A DNA stretch of 64,000 nt from contig NC_077239.1 in NCBI RefSeq assembly GCF_947179165.1, forward strand, positions 69,703,134-69,767,133, read 5' to 3'. The translations under genes were made by a program, and so were the position numbers. The notes under the pieces were generated by a model, which did no database searches, was not told the origin of the DNA, and saw nothing but the letters and a program-made list of their open reading frames with translations. Positions 17,774 to 28,491 of this stretch are shown here, piece by piece (position 1 is the first letter of the stretch; each line of letters opens with the position of its first letter). The stretch is from Solanum dulcamara. Its lineage: Eukaryota; Streptophyta; Magnoliopsida; Solanales; Solanaceae.

Positions 17774-19400
17774 ATGGTGAGGACTAGAGCCAAAGTCAAT
17801 AAGGGTGAGTCTATACCTACTACCCAAACCCAGTTCGTAGATAAGGCAGGGGACGCAGTAGAGTCATAGGTCGAGGCCGAATAGAAGAGCAACATCTTTC
17901 TGAAGATGAGCTTGGGAGGCATCACTTAAGCCTATATATGAGCATGAGGATGATTTTGAGTAGAAGACTGAGGAGCAAAGGCCAGCCTAGCCTTCTTCTA
18001 TCCCTAAGCTAATTAAATTCACTAAGTCTCTTAATTCTTAATCAATGAGGTAGGCTAAAATAGAAAATAAAAGCACTCTGATGCTTTAGGAATTACTTGT
18101 CCGTTTATTGGTTAGATTAGATGGCGCCCCTACTCTTGGTGTTCTTTCGGGTACTTTAACCTCTCCTATTATAGTTGGTTCTACACCATCAGTTCATGAG
18201 CCTAGTGTGGGATTTCAAACTCCTTGTTTGTTTTTCGGTGCCCTCTATTTTATCTCTGAGATTTATAGCTTACCAGTTTCTGCTAGTACATCAATATAAG
18301 TGTCTGAGTAGAAGATTTTGAGAGGTTTTTTCTATTAGAACCTCTTAGGGTTGAAGGCTTATGTCTTCTTGACTGAGTGCCACAACAAGTTGTTCAACCT
18401 AGGTATTTTAGAGGCACATGGAATGTCTTACACTTTATACAAGTTTATTGGAGTGGCCAAGGAGTGGTGGTGATCAGTTCTTGCTCACAGACCTGTCAGT
18501 TCTCCTATGATGAGTTGGGAGCAGTTTGTTAAGGTGTTCATCAAAAGGTTTGTGCCTTAGATTCTTCGTGATTAGTGTAGACATGAGTTTGAAAGATTGG
18601 AGGAGGTCTGCCTATCAATGTCTGAGTACAAGGCTTGTTTTCATGAGTTGTCTCATTATGCTATGTTAAGTATCCCTACATAGTTTAAGAGGATCCGTAA
18701 GTTGGTGAAGATATTCGTTATTCATCTTTGGGAGGATACAATCTCTCTTGTGTTATTGAGTGGCTTATTTCATAGTATTATTGATCAAGTTGAGATGATT
18801 TAGAGTATCTGACATGCTAGATATGCAGCGCTAAGAGGTTCCATCAACAGAGTTAGTTTAGTGTCCATTCATCCGGAGGTAGGGAGTATTTAGGTCCAGG
18901 CACCCAAGGTTATCAGGGCAGGCTTAACTTCGACGCTTTCATATCTAAATGTCCGTCTCAACTACTTTTTCACCTCTTAAAGAGAAACGCTAAAGCTTCA
19001 AAAGTCTAAGGATAAGTTCCCTCTCTCTATGGAAGAAATAGTTTAGTGTCTATTCATCCCGAGGTGGGGAGTATTTGGGTCTAGGCACCCAGGGTTATCA
19101 GGGCAGGCCTGTGCATATGGCGATTCAAGGTACAGATGGTACAGGTGGATCTAGGCTGAGCCAGACTAGTTATGGTGGTTCTTCAGGTTTAGCAGGGCGT
19201 GTTGACACTTTTAGTTATCCTCCATGAGGTTAGGGTCCTTGAGGCTGCTTTGTTTATGATGATTTTGGGCATAAGGTAAAGGATTGCCAGACGTGCTTCT
19301 TCTATTATTCAGCTCGGGACACATATTGTTCGTGTTATGTCGGTCCCAACTTCTTGAGGTGCTTCATAGAGTGCTAGAGGTGGCGCCAGAGATAGGTAGA
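17774..19400 (+). pseudogene. Gypsy A gag, decayed
   Basis: Starts MVRTRAKVNKGES, typical of Tekay gag. Central capsid words survive: GMSYTLYKFIGVAKEWW, SWEQFVKVFIKRFVP, MSEYKACFHELSHYA. Numerous TAG/TGA/TAA codons interrupt it. A 70-bp segment (18,854-18,923) is repeated at 19,039-19,108. The zinc knuckle region is only weakly seen near 19,240 (GCFVYDDFGHKVKDC, first Cys pair damaged). Confidence 0.8.
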
Positions 19401-19403
19401 TCC

Positions 19404-19660
19404 GAGGCAAAGGACTTTGATGTAGTGATTATAGGTATCGTTCCAGTTTTCCATTGTTTTGCTTTAGTATTATTTGACCCTGGGTCTACCTACTCTTATG
19501 TGTCGACTTATTTTATCATGGGCATTGATTATGTGTGTGAGCCCTTTGCTGTGCCTATTAGTATTTCTATACTGGTAGGCGAGTCTTTAATGGTGGATCA
19601 GGTATACTGGGATGTGTCGTGATATTTTTAGGTAGAGAGACTGGGGAAGACTTGATTTTG
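19404..19660 (+). pseudogene. Gypsy A aspartic protease
   Basis: Frame contains ALVLFDPGSTYSYVSTYF, the DPGST active-site loop of Tekay-type proteases, then VCEPFAVPISISI. The frame ends in TGA at 19,620. Active Asp and Gly are preserved. Confidence 0.85.
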
Positions 19661-20039
19661 ATATGATATTAGGTATGGAATGACTATCTCCCTATAATGC
19701 GATTCTAAATTGTTATGCCAAGATCGTGACCTTAGCTTATCCCGGCTTGCCTTGGTTAGTGTGGAAGGGTGATCCGAGTTCATAACTAAAGGGGGTGATA
19801 TCTTATATTCATATTTGCCGTATGATGGAGAAAGGTTACCTATCTTATTTAGCTCTTGTGTGTGATCTCACTAAGGATTCATTTCCTATAGAGACCACGA
19901 GGGTGGTGAAAGAGTTATAGATGTGTTTTCTATAGACTTGTCGGTTGTTCCTCTGGACCGTGATATCAATTTTGTAAATTATTTTGAGCCGAGCACCAAG
20001 CCTATTTCTATTTATCATTATCAGATAGCTCCAGCTGAA

Positions 20040-20800
20040 TTGAAGGAATAACTGGAGGATTTATTGAAGAAAAGGTTTATTCGGCCTACTATTTCACCGT
20101 AGGACACACCAGTCTTATTTGTGAAGAAGAAGGATGGTACTATGAGGATGTGTATTGTCTATCAATAATTGATCAAGGTTACCATAAAAAACAAATATCC
20201 TCTTCCTCGCATCTATGATTTATTTAATCAGCTTCAAGGTGCATCAATATTTTCTAAGATTGATTTGAGATCAGGTTGCCATCAGTTGAGAGTTCAGGAT
20301 TTTGATATCCCGAAGACCGATTTTAGAACTCGTTATGGGCATTATGAGTTTGTGCTCATGTCCTTTGCACTTACCAATGCCCCGACTGCCTTTATGGACT
20401 TTTTGAACTGGATATTTTGACCTTATTTGGACTCCTTTGTGATTCTATTCATCAATGACATCTTGGTTTACTCAAAGAATGAGGCTGACCATGTTCGTTA
20501 CTTGAGGGTCATACTTCAAAGATTGAGAGAGGAAAGGTTATATGCAAAATTCTCCAAATATGAGTTTTGGCTTGAGTCCATGGCAATCTTTGGTCATGTG
20601 GTGACCAAGGATGGGATTATGGTCGATCTAGCCAAGGTTGCGGTAGTCCGTTATTGGGTTAGACCTACTTCAGTTATAGAGATTCAGAGTTTCATAAAGT
20701 TAGTGGGTTATTATCATCAGTTGGTTCAAAGTTTCTCTTTTTTCGCAATTCTACTTACTAGGTTGATTCAGAAGACAATGGTATTTCAGTAGACTGATGA
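20040..20800 (+). pseudogene. Gypsy A reverse transcriptase
   Basis: FVKKKDGTMRM, then a damaged CIDYRQLN (reads CIVYQ-stop), [53 protein letters not shown]. The catalytic box is FINDIL at 20,448-20,459, so the first catalytic Asp of FIDD is Asn (GAC/GAT to AAT, G-to-A). Followed by FSKYEFWLESMAIFGHVV. Enzymatically dead. Confidence 0.9.
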
Positions 20801-21195
20801 GTGTGAGGCTAGGTTTCAAAGGCTCAAGGAGTTATTTACCTCAGCACTTATTCTAGCATTACCCCAGGAGGGTGTGGCATTTATTGTATTCTAAAATGCT
20901 TCCGGTGTTAGTTTGGGTGGTGTATTGATGAAGAAGGGGAGATTTATAGCTTATTCTTTTTGACAACTGAAGGTACATGAGAAAAATTACCCTACTCATG
21001 ATTTAGGGTTAGTGGTTGTGGTGTTTGTTTTGAAATTGTGGAGGAACTATCTTTATGATGTGCATTGTGAGGTCTTTACCGAACATCGCGGCCTCGAGTA
21101 AATTTTTTCTCATTTGAACTTGAACATGAGGCAGTGTAGGTGGTTGAACTGCTAAAATATTATTACATCATAATTCTTTATCATTGGAGTAACCG
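20800..21195 (+). pseudogene. Gypsy A RNase H, cut by Athila insertion
   Basis: Words TDECEARFQRLKELFTSALI, YNASGVSLGGVLMKKGR (with stop), LKVHEKNYPTHDLGLVVVVF, VHCEVFTEHRGLE and NLNMRQCRWL. Coding similarity ends at ILYHWS near 21,195, where Athila LTR sequence starts. It resumes at 43,815. Confidence 0.85.
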
Positions 21196-22260
21196 GTCTC
21201 TGAATGTGTATGTAACTAACCCTTGATTTTGACCTATAAAAACTATCCCCTACTGGGGTCAAGTTCTTAGACGAAGGTTTGGAACCTCAAATCTCCTTTG
21301 TAGTTTTCTTTTCCTAATCATCACCCCTCTCCCAAGCAAGTAATGAATACTGGTGATTTTAATGCGCGTACTCGTTGAAAGAAAAACAAGATAAACAAAA
21401 CTACAATTCATGCTAAACAATGTACAAAAATCACCTACACGTTTGCACAATTCCTTATTCCGTCATGGTTTCCACAACCCTTGTTATGGGGTTTAGCTAC
21501 TCATATTCATAAGTAATGATAGACCTTTAATCATGAGAACAAACAACGAATCAAAAAACCCAATGACACTTGTATTAACATTTTGCTTTTTGATAATACT
21601 CAAAAATATGCTTCTCACAATGTTCACAATGCTCAAAAATTTATAAAATTACGTAATCCTTAAAATAAAACAAGTTTGGGTATTTATAGAAATACAAAAT
21701 CCAATCCTAAACCAACTATGAAAACTTAAGTCGGCATATGTTCATGATGGCTCTTCACAATCTGTACTACTGTTCACGCCTCGTGGTCTTGCTCCGTGGT
21801 GTTTTAACTAGGCTCCACAACTGAGTATTCCTCTACTCCTTCACGGGCAAGGTTCACGCTTTGTACTGCCTTACACGGTCCGTTGTGGGTGGTGTGGTCC
21901 TTTACTTGGTCCTTTAAGCATTGTTGCAGCAGTTCTCCACGATCCGTAGTGGACTCCATGGACCGTCAAGGGTTCCTGGAGTTTCACTTAGCACAATTTC
22001 CTCAACTTCTTTCCTGCAGCACATCTCCACAACGACCAGCTTCCACGGGCCGTATAAGGCTCCATAGCTCATAGTGTCTTTCATGAGCATCACTTTAGTG
22101 GCTTTTTAGCAAAACTCAGCAAAATGGCCCAAAACTTATGCATGACTTAATTTTCCTACAAAATACCCAAAACGCACATCATATTTACAAACACATGCTT
22201 GAAACCCACACTAATTCACCATTTTGAGCATCAAAAGTGTCGTAAATATGCGATACATCA
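21195..22260 (-). repeat. Athila 3' LTR, outer end truncated
   Basis: Matches the 5' LTR from ctgaatgtgta (40,571) onward: gttcttagacgaaggttt, ttttcctaatca, ctcatattcataagt and the final cgtaaata-tgcgatacatca. It ends ACATCA (TGATGT on the coding strand) followed by acacccttaactt, the purine tract side. Contains ggtccgttgtggg and cacgggccgt words. Confidence 0.87.
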
Positions 22261-22273
22261 ACACCCTTAACTT
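22261..22273 (-). promoter_or_regulatory. Athila polypurine tract
   Basis: Minus strand aagttaagggtgt abutting the 3' LTR terminus TGATGT. Confidence 0.5.
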
Positions 22274-23099
22274 AAAACCATTGTTTGTCCTCAAGCAATG
22301 AAACAAACCAAAATAAAATGACGTGCAAACACAAATGCTTATTTGAAAGTATTAGCATCCCAAACACACAATGCATGACCCTCTTTATTTAGCAACTCAA
22401 CTATACAATGCATAAAACCTTCCAACTAACTCACAAGGATCTATTCACGACATTATACTACTCACAGTCAAGTAAACCAATGCAAATAACAATGTACCAG
22501 TCAAATTAGCAACTAAACAACACAATCAAAGTGCCCTCACCAGAAAGAAGTCTCTCACATGATATATATAAGAAAACAGAGACTGAAATGATATCAGTCA
22601 CACTCTCAAATAAAGTTCAATCTATGCACATGTAGAGACCATAGGCTTTCCATTATTTCTCTACTTTTAGTTTTGAATAGCTCTATTAGGATCACATTAG
22701 GAATTATTTTGCTTATAATGTAGGCTCGGACTCGGGTAGGATACATTTAGGATTAAAGTCACTATTTTGCCCCTCCACTATTCTACTTTAACTTAGCTAC
22801 ACCTCTTTAAACCTCAAACTTATGTTATCCCTTTTTTCTTTCTTCATTTACGCCGGGGTGTGGTTTCTGCTTTTGTGCTTTCTTTTTCTAAGTATTTTTA
22901 TCATTGCGCTTATAATTTTTTATTACTTTACACTTAAACTTTTATTTTCCTAGCAGCCACAAACCAATTCTTTTCTTTTTTCTCTTATCACATAGTTCTT
23001 TTCATACCCCAACTTTTCCTGCTTTTCTCTATAGTAGCCACCCTCAACTTAGGATTTTAGCCTAAGTTGAGGTACATATTTTCGTAGGAGGTATGATCT
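22261..23099 (-). other. Athila 3' non-coding region, part 1
   Basis: No open gene. Starts with the purine tract (minus strand aagttaagggtgt, 22,261-22,273). Parallel to the sequence at 62,442-63,160 beside another Athila-like LTR (shared gtttgtcctcaa, ggatacatttagg and ccctcaactta words). Contains a perfect 12-bp hairpin at 23,042-23,072. Confidence 0.6.
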
Positions 23100-24415
23100 T
23101 GGGCGCATTTATGAGACTATGTGCCACCATATTTATAGGCCTTTTCAGAAGATATTGAAGCTAAAAGGTGTGTTTTGAATGAAATACCAATCAAGTGTGA
23201 ACTATAGTATGTGTTTAAGTAAATGGAGGAAGTTTGGAGAAGCACAAGAAAGAAGGGAGAAATTTTCTCTGCAGGCGCTATAAGGGCGGGCCGCTCCAGC
23301 ATGCAAACTTCAGAGACATGTTTTAGGTGCTGCAGTGGCGCGTTGCGCCAGGAGGAAAACAACAAATTCTCTGCAGGCACTATAAGGGCGCGTCGCACCA
23401 GCATGCAAACTTTAGAGACATGTTCCAGGTGCCATAGTGGAGCACCGTGCTACTACATCTCCTAGAGCTTTTGTTTTTTTTATTATTCTGGTTCCAACAA
23501 TAATTGAAGTAGGGCATTTAAATAGATTTTTTTGGGGTTGGTGAGAGCCAGCAATCGCGTTTTGGATATGAAAGAAATGTAAGAGAAAGAAGTTCACAAG
23601 CATTTTTAGGTTTCATTTCTTTCTCTTTTCTTGTTCTCATTAATTTTTATGAAGTTAAGCACTTGTTTTTATCATTTGAAACTAAGTAGCTAAGCACCCA
23701 AAATCTGGGGCTATAGTCATGGTTTAATATTATTTGAGCTTGGTTGATGATGGGTTATTGATTTTAATTACTCTTGCATTCTTGTGGTTATGATTTTAAT
23801 GTTTGGCCAATATTAGAATATATGTATTGTCTATCTTAGATTCGAAAGAGGACAAGTAGATAGATAAAATAATGGAAGGAATGTATTCATACTAGAATAA
23901 TCTAGGATGATTCGTATATAGGATGCTCGTGACACATACCTATATACCACGTTCGATTAAGATAAAGGATGATAGTTTAATTATGTCTTTATCATTTCAT
24001 GCCTATCACCACTCAATGATGCAGTTAGGTTGACGATAAAAGATAGGCAATTATAGGTCGAGAGACCATGGTTGGATTAATAACCCTTTTTTATTAGTAA
24101 TTAAATAACCAATCGGAGACTGAGATCGAAGAATAGTAAGCTTGACTTCACGCTATGCTATAGCCCTGGAATTTCTCGTAATCTGATTAATATAAATGAA
24201 TACTACATTGTTTTTATTAGTAGAAAATTTTCTTACATCCAAAACCATTAACGAGTTATCTCAAATCCATCATATAATCGCAATTAGTGTAGTTCATTAG
24301 AAAAAAATTATTCGCCTCATTAAGGTTCCTATGGGTTCGATATCTGGCTTAAAAGAGTCGCTTTACTACTTGAGAGACTACGTACATTTGCGTGTGCAAT
24401 TATAGTCACAATAAG
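23100..24415 (+). repeat. LTR-like block nested in Athila 3' region
   Basis: Absent from the parallel Athila-like sequence near 63,170, where cctaa-ggta words join directly to gggactaggt. It contains a TATA-like atatttatagg at 23,131, a GC-rich tandem repeat (23,265-23,451), and a tail gggttcgatatctggcttaa ... gactacgtacatttgcgtgt that resembles the ends of other Solanaceae gypsy LTRs. Probably a solo LTR. Exact ends and target duplication are not resolved. Confidence 0.5.
23265..23451. repeat. Tandem duplication, 102-bp GC-rich unit
   Basis: Unit ttctctgcaggcgctataag ... agcatgcaaacttcagagac ... at 23,265-23,366 is repeated from 23,367 (ttctctgcaggcactataag ... agcatgcaaactttagagac) with about 15% difference. 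Both carry ggcgc/gcgcc words. Confidence 0.85.
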
Positions 24416-25159
24416 GGACTAGGGACAAGATACAGGTCTACAGTCAGACAGGAAAGGTGAATTCTGTTATTTCAAAGAAAATGTCCTTTTTTAAGTACAA
24501 CTTTTGGTTCAAAGGGTACAATTTCATTTGTTTAGTCATTTTTAGGCTAAGTGAATTACTTTAAACAATGATCTATTATCCTGACCTAATCAAGATATTC
24601 TATTGTTTCAGTGAGACTAACTAGGCAAGTTTTGGCTTACATACGCATTGTTAGAACTAAGGAATTCCGCTCACACACACATGGCATATATCTTACACTA
24701 TTCAGCACCAAACAACACAATTATGTTCTATCTAGCAGTTGACCGATAAATCAATACATACAATGTCCTATAAAGATCCTAACAAGTTAGTTTTCATGGT
24801 TCAGATTCAATCACATAGAATTTTAAAATTTTCAACTAGGGTCATTTTTATTCCGTTCAAAGCATTCAAACTTCATTGGCTACTACATACTTCGATAGAC
24901 TCTTGTATTTACAATAAAAAATAACCTAAACATGCCAGTTCTACTAGATATTACACTTGAGAGAAAAGAAATATGGAAACAAAAATTCTCAAGTGAACAG
25001 GATGCCCTATCCCCCATCAAAACGATGTGCATTGTCGTCAATCCACTTCAAACTTCAAAAAATAAATACAAGAAAGACGATTATACCTGTGATGCCCTAA
25101 GCATAAGTTTATGGCTCTGTCGTGGCACTAGCGGTGTCTGGTGTACTCAATGATGTGGG
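24416..25159 (-). other. Athila 3' non-coding region, part 2
   Basis: Resumes homology with the right-edge Athila-like element (gggactaggg; acatgcc-gttctacaaga-like words; ccccatcaaaacgatgtgcattgt against acaaacgcattgtccccaatg at 63,799). No gene supported. Confidence 0.55.
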
Positions 25160-27287
25160 CTCAGCCGTAGGGTTCATCACCAGAAGTAGGAGTAAATATA
25201 TTAGAAGGCACCTCACTAGTAGAAGTCTCAAGAACTGTGGTCTCAACAATCTATGATGGAGCAACTCTACTAGACGATGCTACGACCCTCATGGCCTTAA
25301 CTTACTACCGCTCTTGCTCTGCTAATTCTCTGGCTTCTCTTTTTGAAGCTCATATTACTTTTCAAAGGCGCTTGTCCTCAACCATCCTATTATTTTCTGC
25401 TTCATCAGGAGAGTTGTCCCTATCTCGGTGTTTCTTACCCTTCCCCTTTTTATCATGCTCAGATGTTGAAAAGGAGTCGCAAATATCATCAATCGAGTGG
25501 GTTTGAGGGTGTAGAGTATCTACAATAAGGTGTTAGTGGCAAAGTAGGAGTAACATAGGCCGACTTCTCTTGAATTTTATCTAAGTCCTATCGTAGGGCA
25601 ACCAACTATGCCCAGATGGACTTGATCTTTAAAGGACCTAAGATGCTACCCTACTTTATGATGTAGGCCTCAAGTCTATTGATGCGACCTTGGATGATAG
25701 AGATCTTCTGCTTGAATTCAGAGCGAAGTAGGGTCGTTTCTTGCTATGCCTGAGAATAGAGTACTCTTGTTAGCCGCTCAATGATGTGATCCATAAGGGC
25801 TTGCATTTGGCGCTAATCATGCACCAATTTCTCAAGAAATGCATATGGTATAGTGACCATAATACCTGTGGCAGTGGGTGTGGAATGAGTCAGCCTACTT
25901 TTGCGCCACGGACTGCTCTGTGGCCTCATCAGTTGGAGGAGCTGTAGGAACTCTCTCCAAGGAAAGTTTAGTAGGAGGTGGGCCCGTAGTAATAGGTATA
26001 AGCATAATTGTCCGGGACAATTTGGTCTTATAGAGCAAGTTATCCAAATCTTTAATAAATATCATGTTCATAGACTTTGTGACTATGTTATGACGATCAT
26101 AGTAACGGCTCGGTGGGACACCCACAAACTCACACATCTCCCATATTTGGCATGAGAATGGAAGTCCAGCCTGCTCATTGAAGGCTCTATCCCAAATCTC
26201 ATCTATAATCAAATGACCCTATGTAATCTAAATCATCCATATTGCAGACCACTAGTGACGCCTGTAATGGGTAGATAGTCTTATAATTTTGGGTCGATTT
26301 GAGGTGAGCACGGATAACAGACCACCAGAACTTAGCTTAGAATGTGAGGAAAGCTTTTGTAATGAGTTTACTTAGGTTGGTCACCCATGGTGAATTCACA
26401 CCCTCAATAGCAATCACTTGTGCAATCCACCGCAAAATCTGAGTCCGCTACTCCAGGTCACTCATACGCTTCTGCTTGTGACCAAATGATGACGTTGCTG
26501 ATAAAGACTGATTTGGACTTGTGTATGGAAATCTAGACCATATAGAAACCTATTGATAGTGGTCTCATAAATGTTGACTTGCACCCCTCATACCTGTTCC
26601 TACTATAGTAGCGATGATCCCAATATTGCGACCCTTTTCTTCTTCGTAGAAGTCTAGGGACCATATTTAGTATCGTGGCGGCATAAGGAGAGTAAAATTC
26701 CTGAGTAAGGGATTGGGCATAGCACACTTGCTTCTTAGTCATCCACCCAAAGTGGTGCTTTTCAAACAAGTCTTTAAGCTCAGGTAGCTCAGAGAGTTTA
26801 TCGATGATGACCCTTACCTCTTGTACAATTGCCCATTTGTATAGACCTATAGAACCTTTTGTTAGGCCATTTGTAAATATCTTATACTGCTATGAAATTG
26901 ACCACCTATTTCTCAGGAATTGACTAAGGTTCCGGTGAGTTGTGGGGTCACTCTTTTTCTCAGGTCCTAGCCCTCTATGATGTCCTAGCGTGCTTCGCCT
27001 TCTCCGCTATCAAAGTCACTTGCCTCTTCTCCGGACTGTTCTTCATCTCTTATTTTCTCATTTTCTGAGCCTGCTACTTCTTCTTCAGACTAGAAGGGAG
27101 TGTCCTTAGCCTCAACAACTGTCATGGATCTAGTGGTATGAGGTGCGTGGTGGGAGATATTTGTTGTGACCCGTACCTCGGAACTACTAGATGCTTCGAT
27201 TCCCCGCTCTAGATCCAAATTGTTAGTTGATTCCTCGAATTATGAGTCATGGAGTTGGGACTATTGAGTCTTGCATTTGGGGCCCAT
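25160..27287 (-). pseudogene. Athila second ORF, putative plant transposon protein
   Basis: Starts MGPKCKTQ at 27,287, followed by a Ser/Glu-rich stretch (KDTPF, SEEEVAGSENEKIRDEEQSG). Then MFEKHHFGWMTKKQVCYAQS, LTQEFYSPYAATILNMVP and RGASQHL-like words match the PF20167-type 'putative plant transposon protein' domain (EFYANYAA...VRGV.VDIS pattern). Later segments: HRRHLLSFRA-region remnants, then LPFSCQIWEMCEFVGVPP and a C-terminal KKHRDRDNSP tail. It sits downstream of integrase, in the env-like position of Athila elements. Function unknown. Broken by more than 20 stops and shifts. Confidence 0.7.
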
Positions 27288-28012
27288 ATTACATGTAAAG
27301 ACACTAAAGATTTAGAATTTACAAAAGAATATGCAATGAATTAAATGGTTACTCACACTTCCTCGCAATTATACAAGCATGGCGATGTCCCTTAAGAAAT
27401 GACGTCGCTCAATCCATCATAGGGTGATCGCATGCTAATTTATAATTAAAACTTGTTTTTTTATATTTTTTCAAATATCTAGTTTTTTTTAAAGTATTTC
27501 TATACGGTAGATCTTCACGGGCCATAAGGGTTACACAGTCTATAAAGGGTCCCATGAAGAGTTCCAGTGATGGGGTTCAGGGAAATAGCTAGAAAATTTT
27601 CTATGTGTTTGGACCACGGACGACTTCATTGCTCGCGAAGAACTCCACGGTCCGCGATGCCTTCTGTGATCTTATATTTAGAGAAATTTCAACTGTGGAG
27701 ACAATGAGAATCCACCACGGTGTGTGAAGTGCCATACGGGCCGTGGTAAATACTTTCGTCCCCAACGCAGGCATTCTAATAGTCATATGGTCTCCCTAGT
27801 TCAATCATGAACACAATGCACTCAATTTAGGCGCAATAACAACAAACTCAATCCAAACCACCCCTAATGAAAATATTTTAATGATCACTCTCAAAACTAT
27901 TACACCTCAAACACCATAAAAACAATTCCAATCTTCCCATAGACATCACACCATGCTTTTTTAAATTAAAATAGCATCATACATTCAATCCTAGTATACA
28001 AATCAACCCTAA
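27288..28012 (-). other. Athila inter-ORF region, right of ORF2
   Basis: Non-coding, with repeated cacgg-ccgtgg-like words (27,518; 27,610; 27,640; 27,715). Interrupted by gypsy B at 28,013; continues at 33,700. Confidence 0.55.
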
Positions 28013-28458
28013 TGTTATGGCCCGTCACTTGATCTTGAAGAAGGTAGAAGAATCTAGAGTCTTGGAGAGGTTAGTGGAAGACTCTAGATCCTTATAGAAG
28101 CTTGTAGAGAAGTCTTGAAAGACTTGGAATTCTCTAGAGTATGTAGAGAATTCTAGAGAGGGACTTCTTTGTAAATATGGAGGGACTTGTATAGCAATTT
28201 CTATTTACACTTGAGCCCTTTAGGAGTAGTATAAATAGAGGGGGCATTCATTTGTAGAAAACCATCAAGCAAACAAGCATTCTTCCAAAGCAATACAAAA
28301 GCCTTCTTCATAAAAGCTCTCTTGTCTTCTTATAATCTAGCATTCCCTTAGCGATCTAGTCATAAAGGCTTTCTTGAGCTTGCAAGATCGTGAAAGATTC
28401 GTGAGTAAGTTGTCAAGTGCCGAACGGAAGTCTTAGCGTGAAGTCTAAGTCCGTAACA
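28013..28458 (+). repeat. Gypsy B 5' LTR (446 bp)
   Basis: TGTTATGGCCCGTCACTTG to aagtccgtaaca. U3 holds three successive inverted repeats (28,053-28,088; 28,110-28,125; 28,127-28,153). TATA box at 28,230-28,238. Confidence 0.94.
28230..28238 (+). promoter_or_regulatory. TATA box of gypsy B 5' LTR
   Basis: TATAAATAG followed by agggggcattcatttg; the same box occurs at 33,470-33,478 and, reversed, in the solo LTR at 1,341. Confidence 0.7.
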
Positions 28459-28460
28459 AT

Positions 28461-28471
28461 GTGGTATCAGA
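28461..28471 (+). promoter_or_regulatory. Gypsy B primer-binding site (tRNA-iMet)
   Basis: tggtatcagag starting a few bases after the LTR end; exact over 11 bases to the initiator tRNA-Met complement. Confidence 0.88.
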
Positions 28472-28491
28472 GAAAGGTTCTACTAAGGGAT

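Noticed and set aside
28417..28491. Upstream ATG for gypsy B gag inside the LTR
   Set aside because: It would include the LTR end and the primer site; ATG at 28,492 after the primer site is the sensible start.
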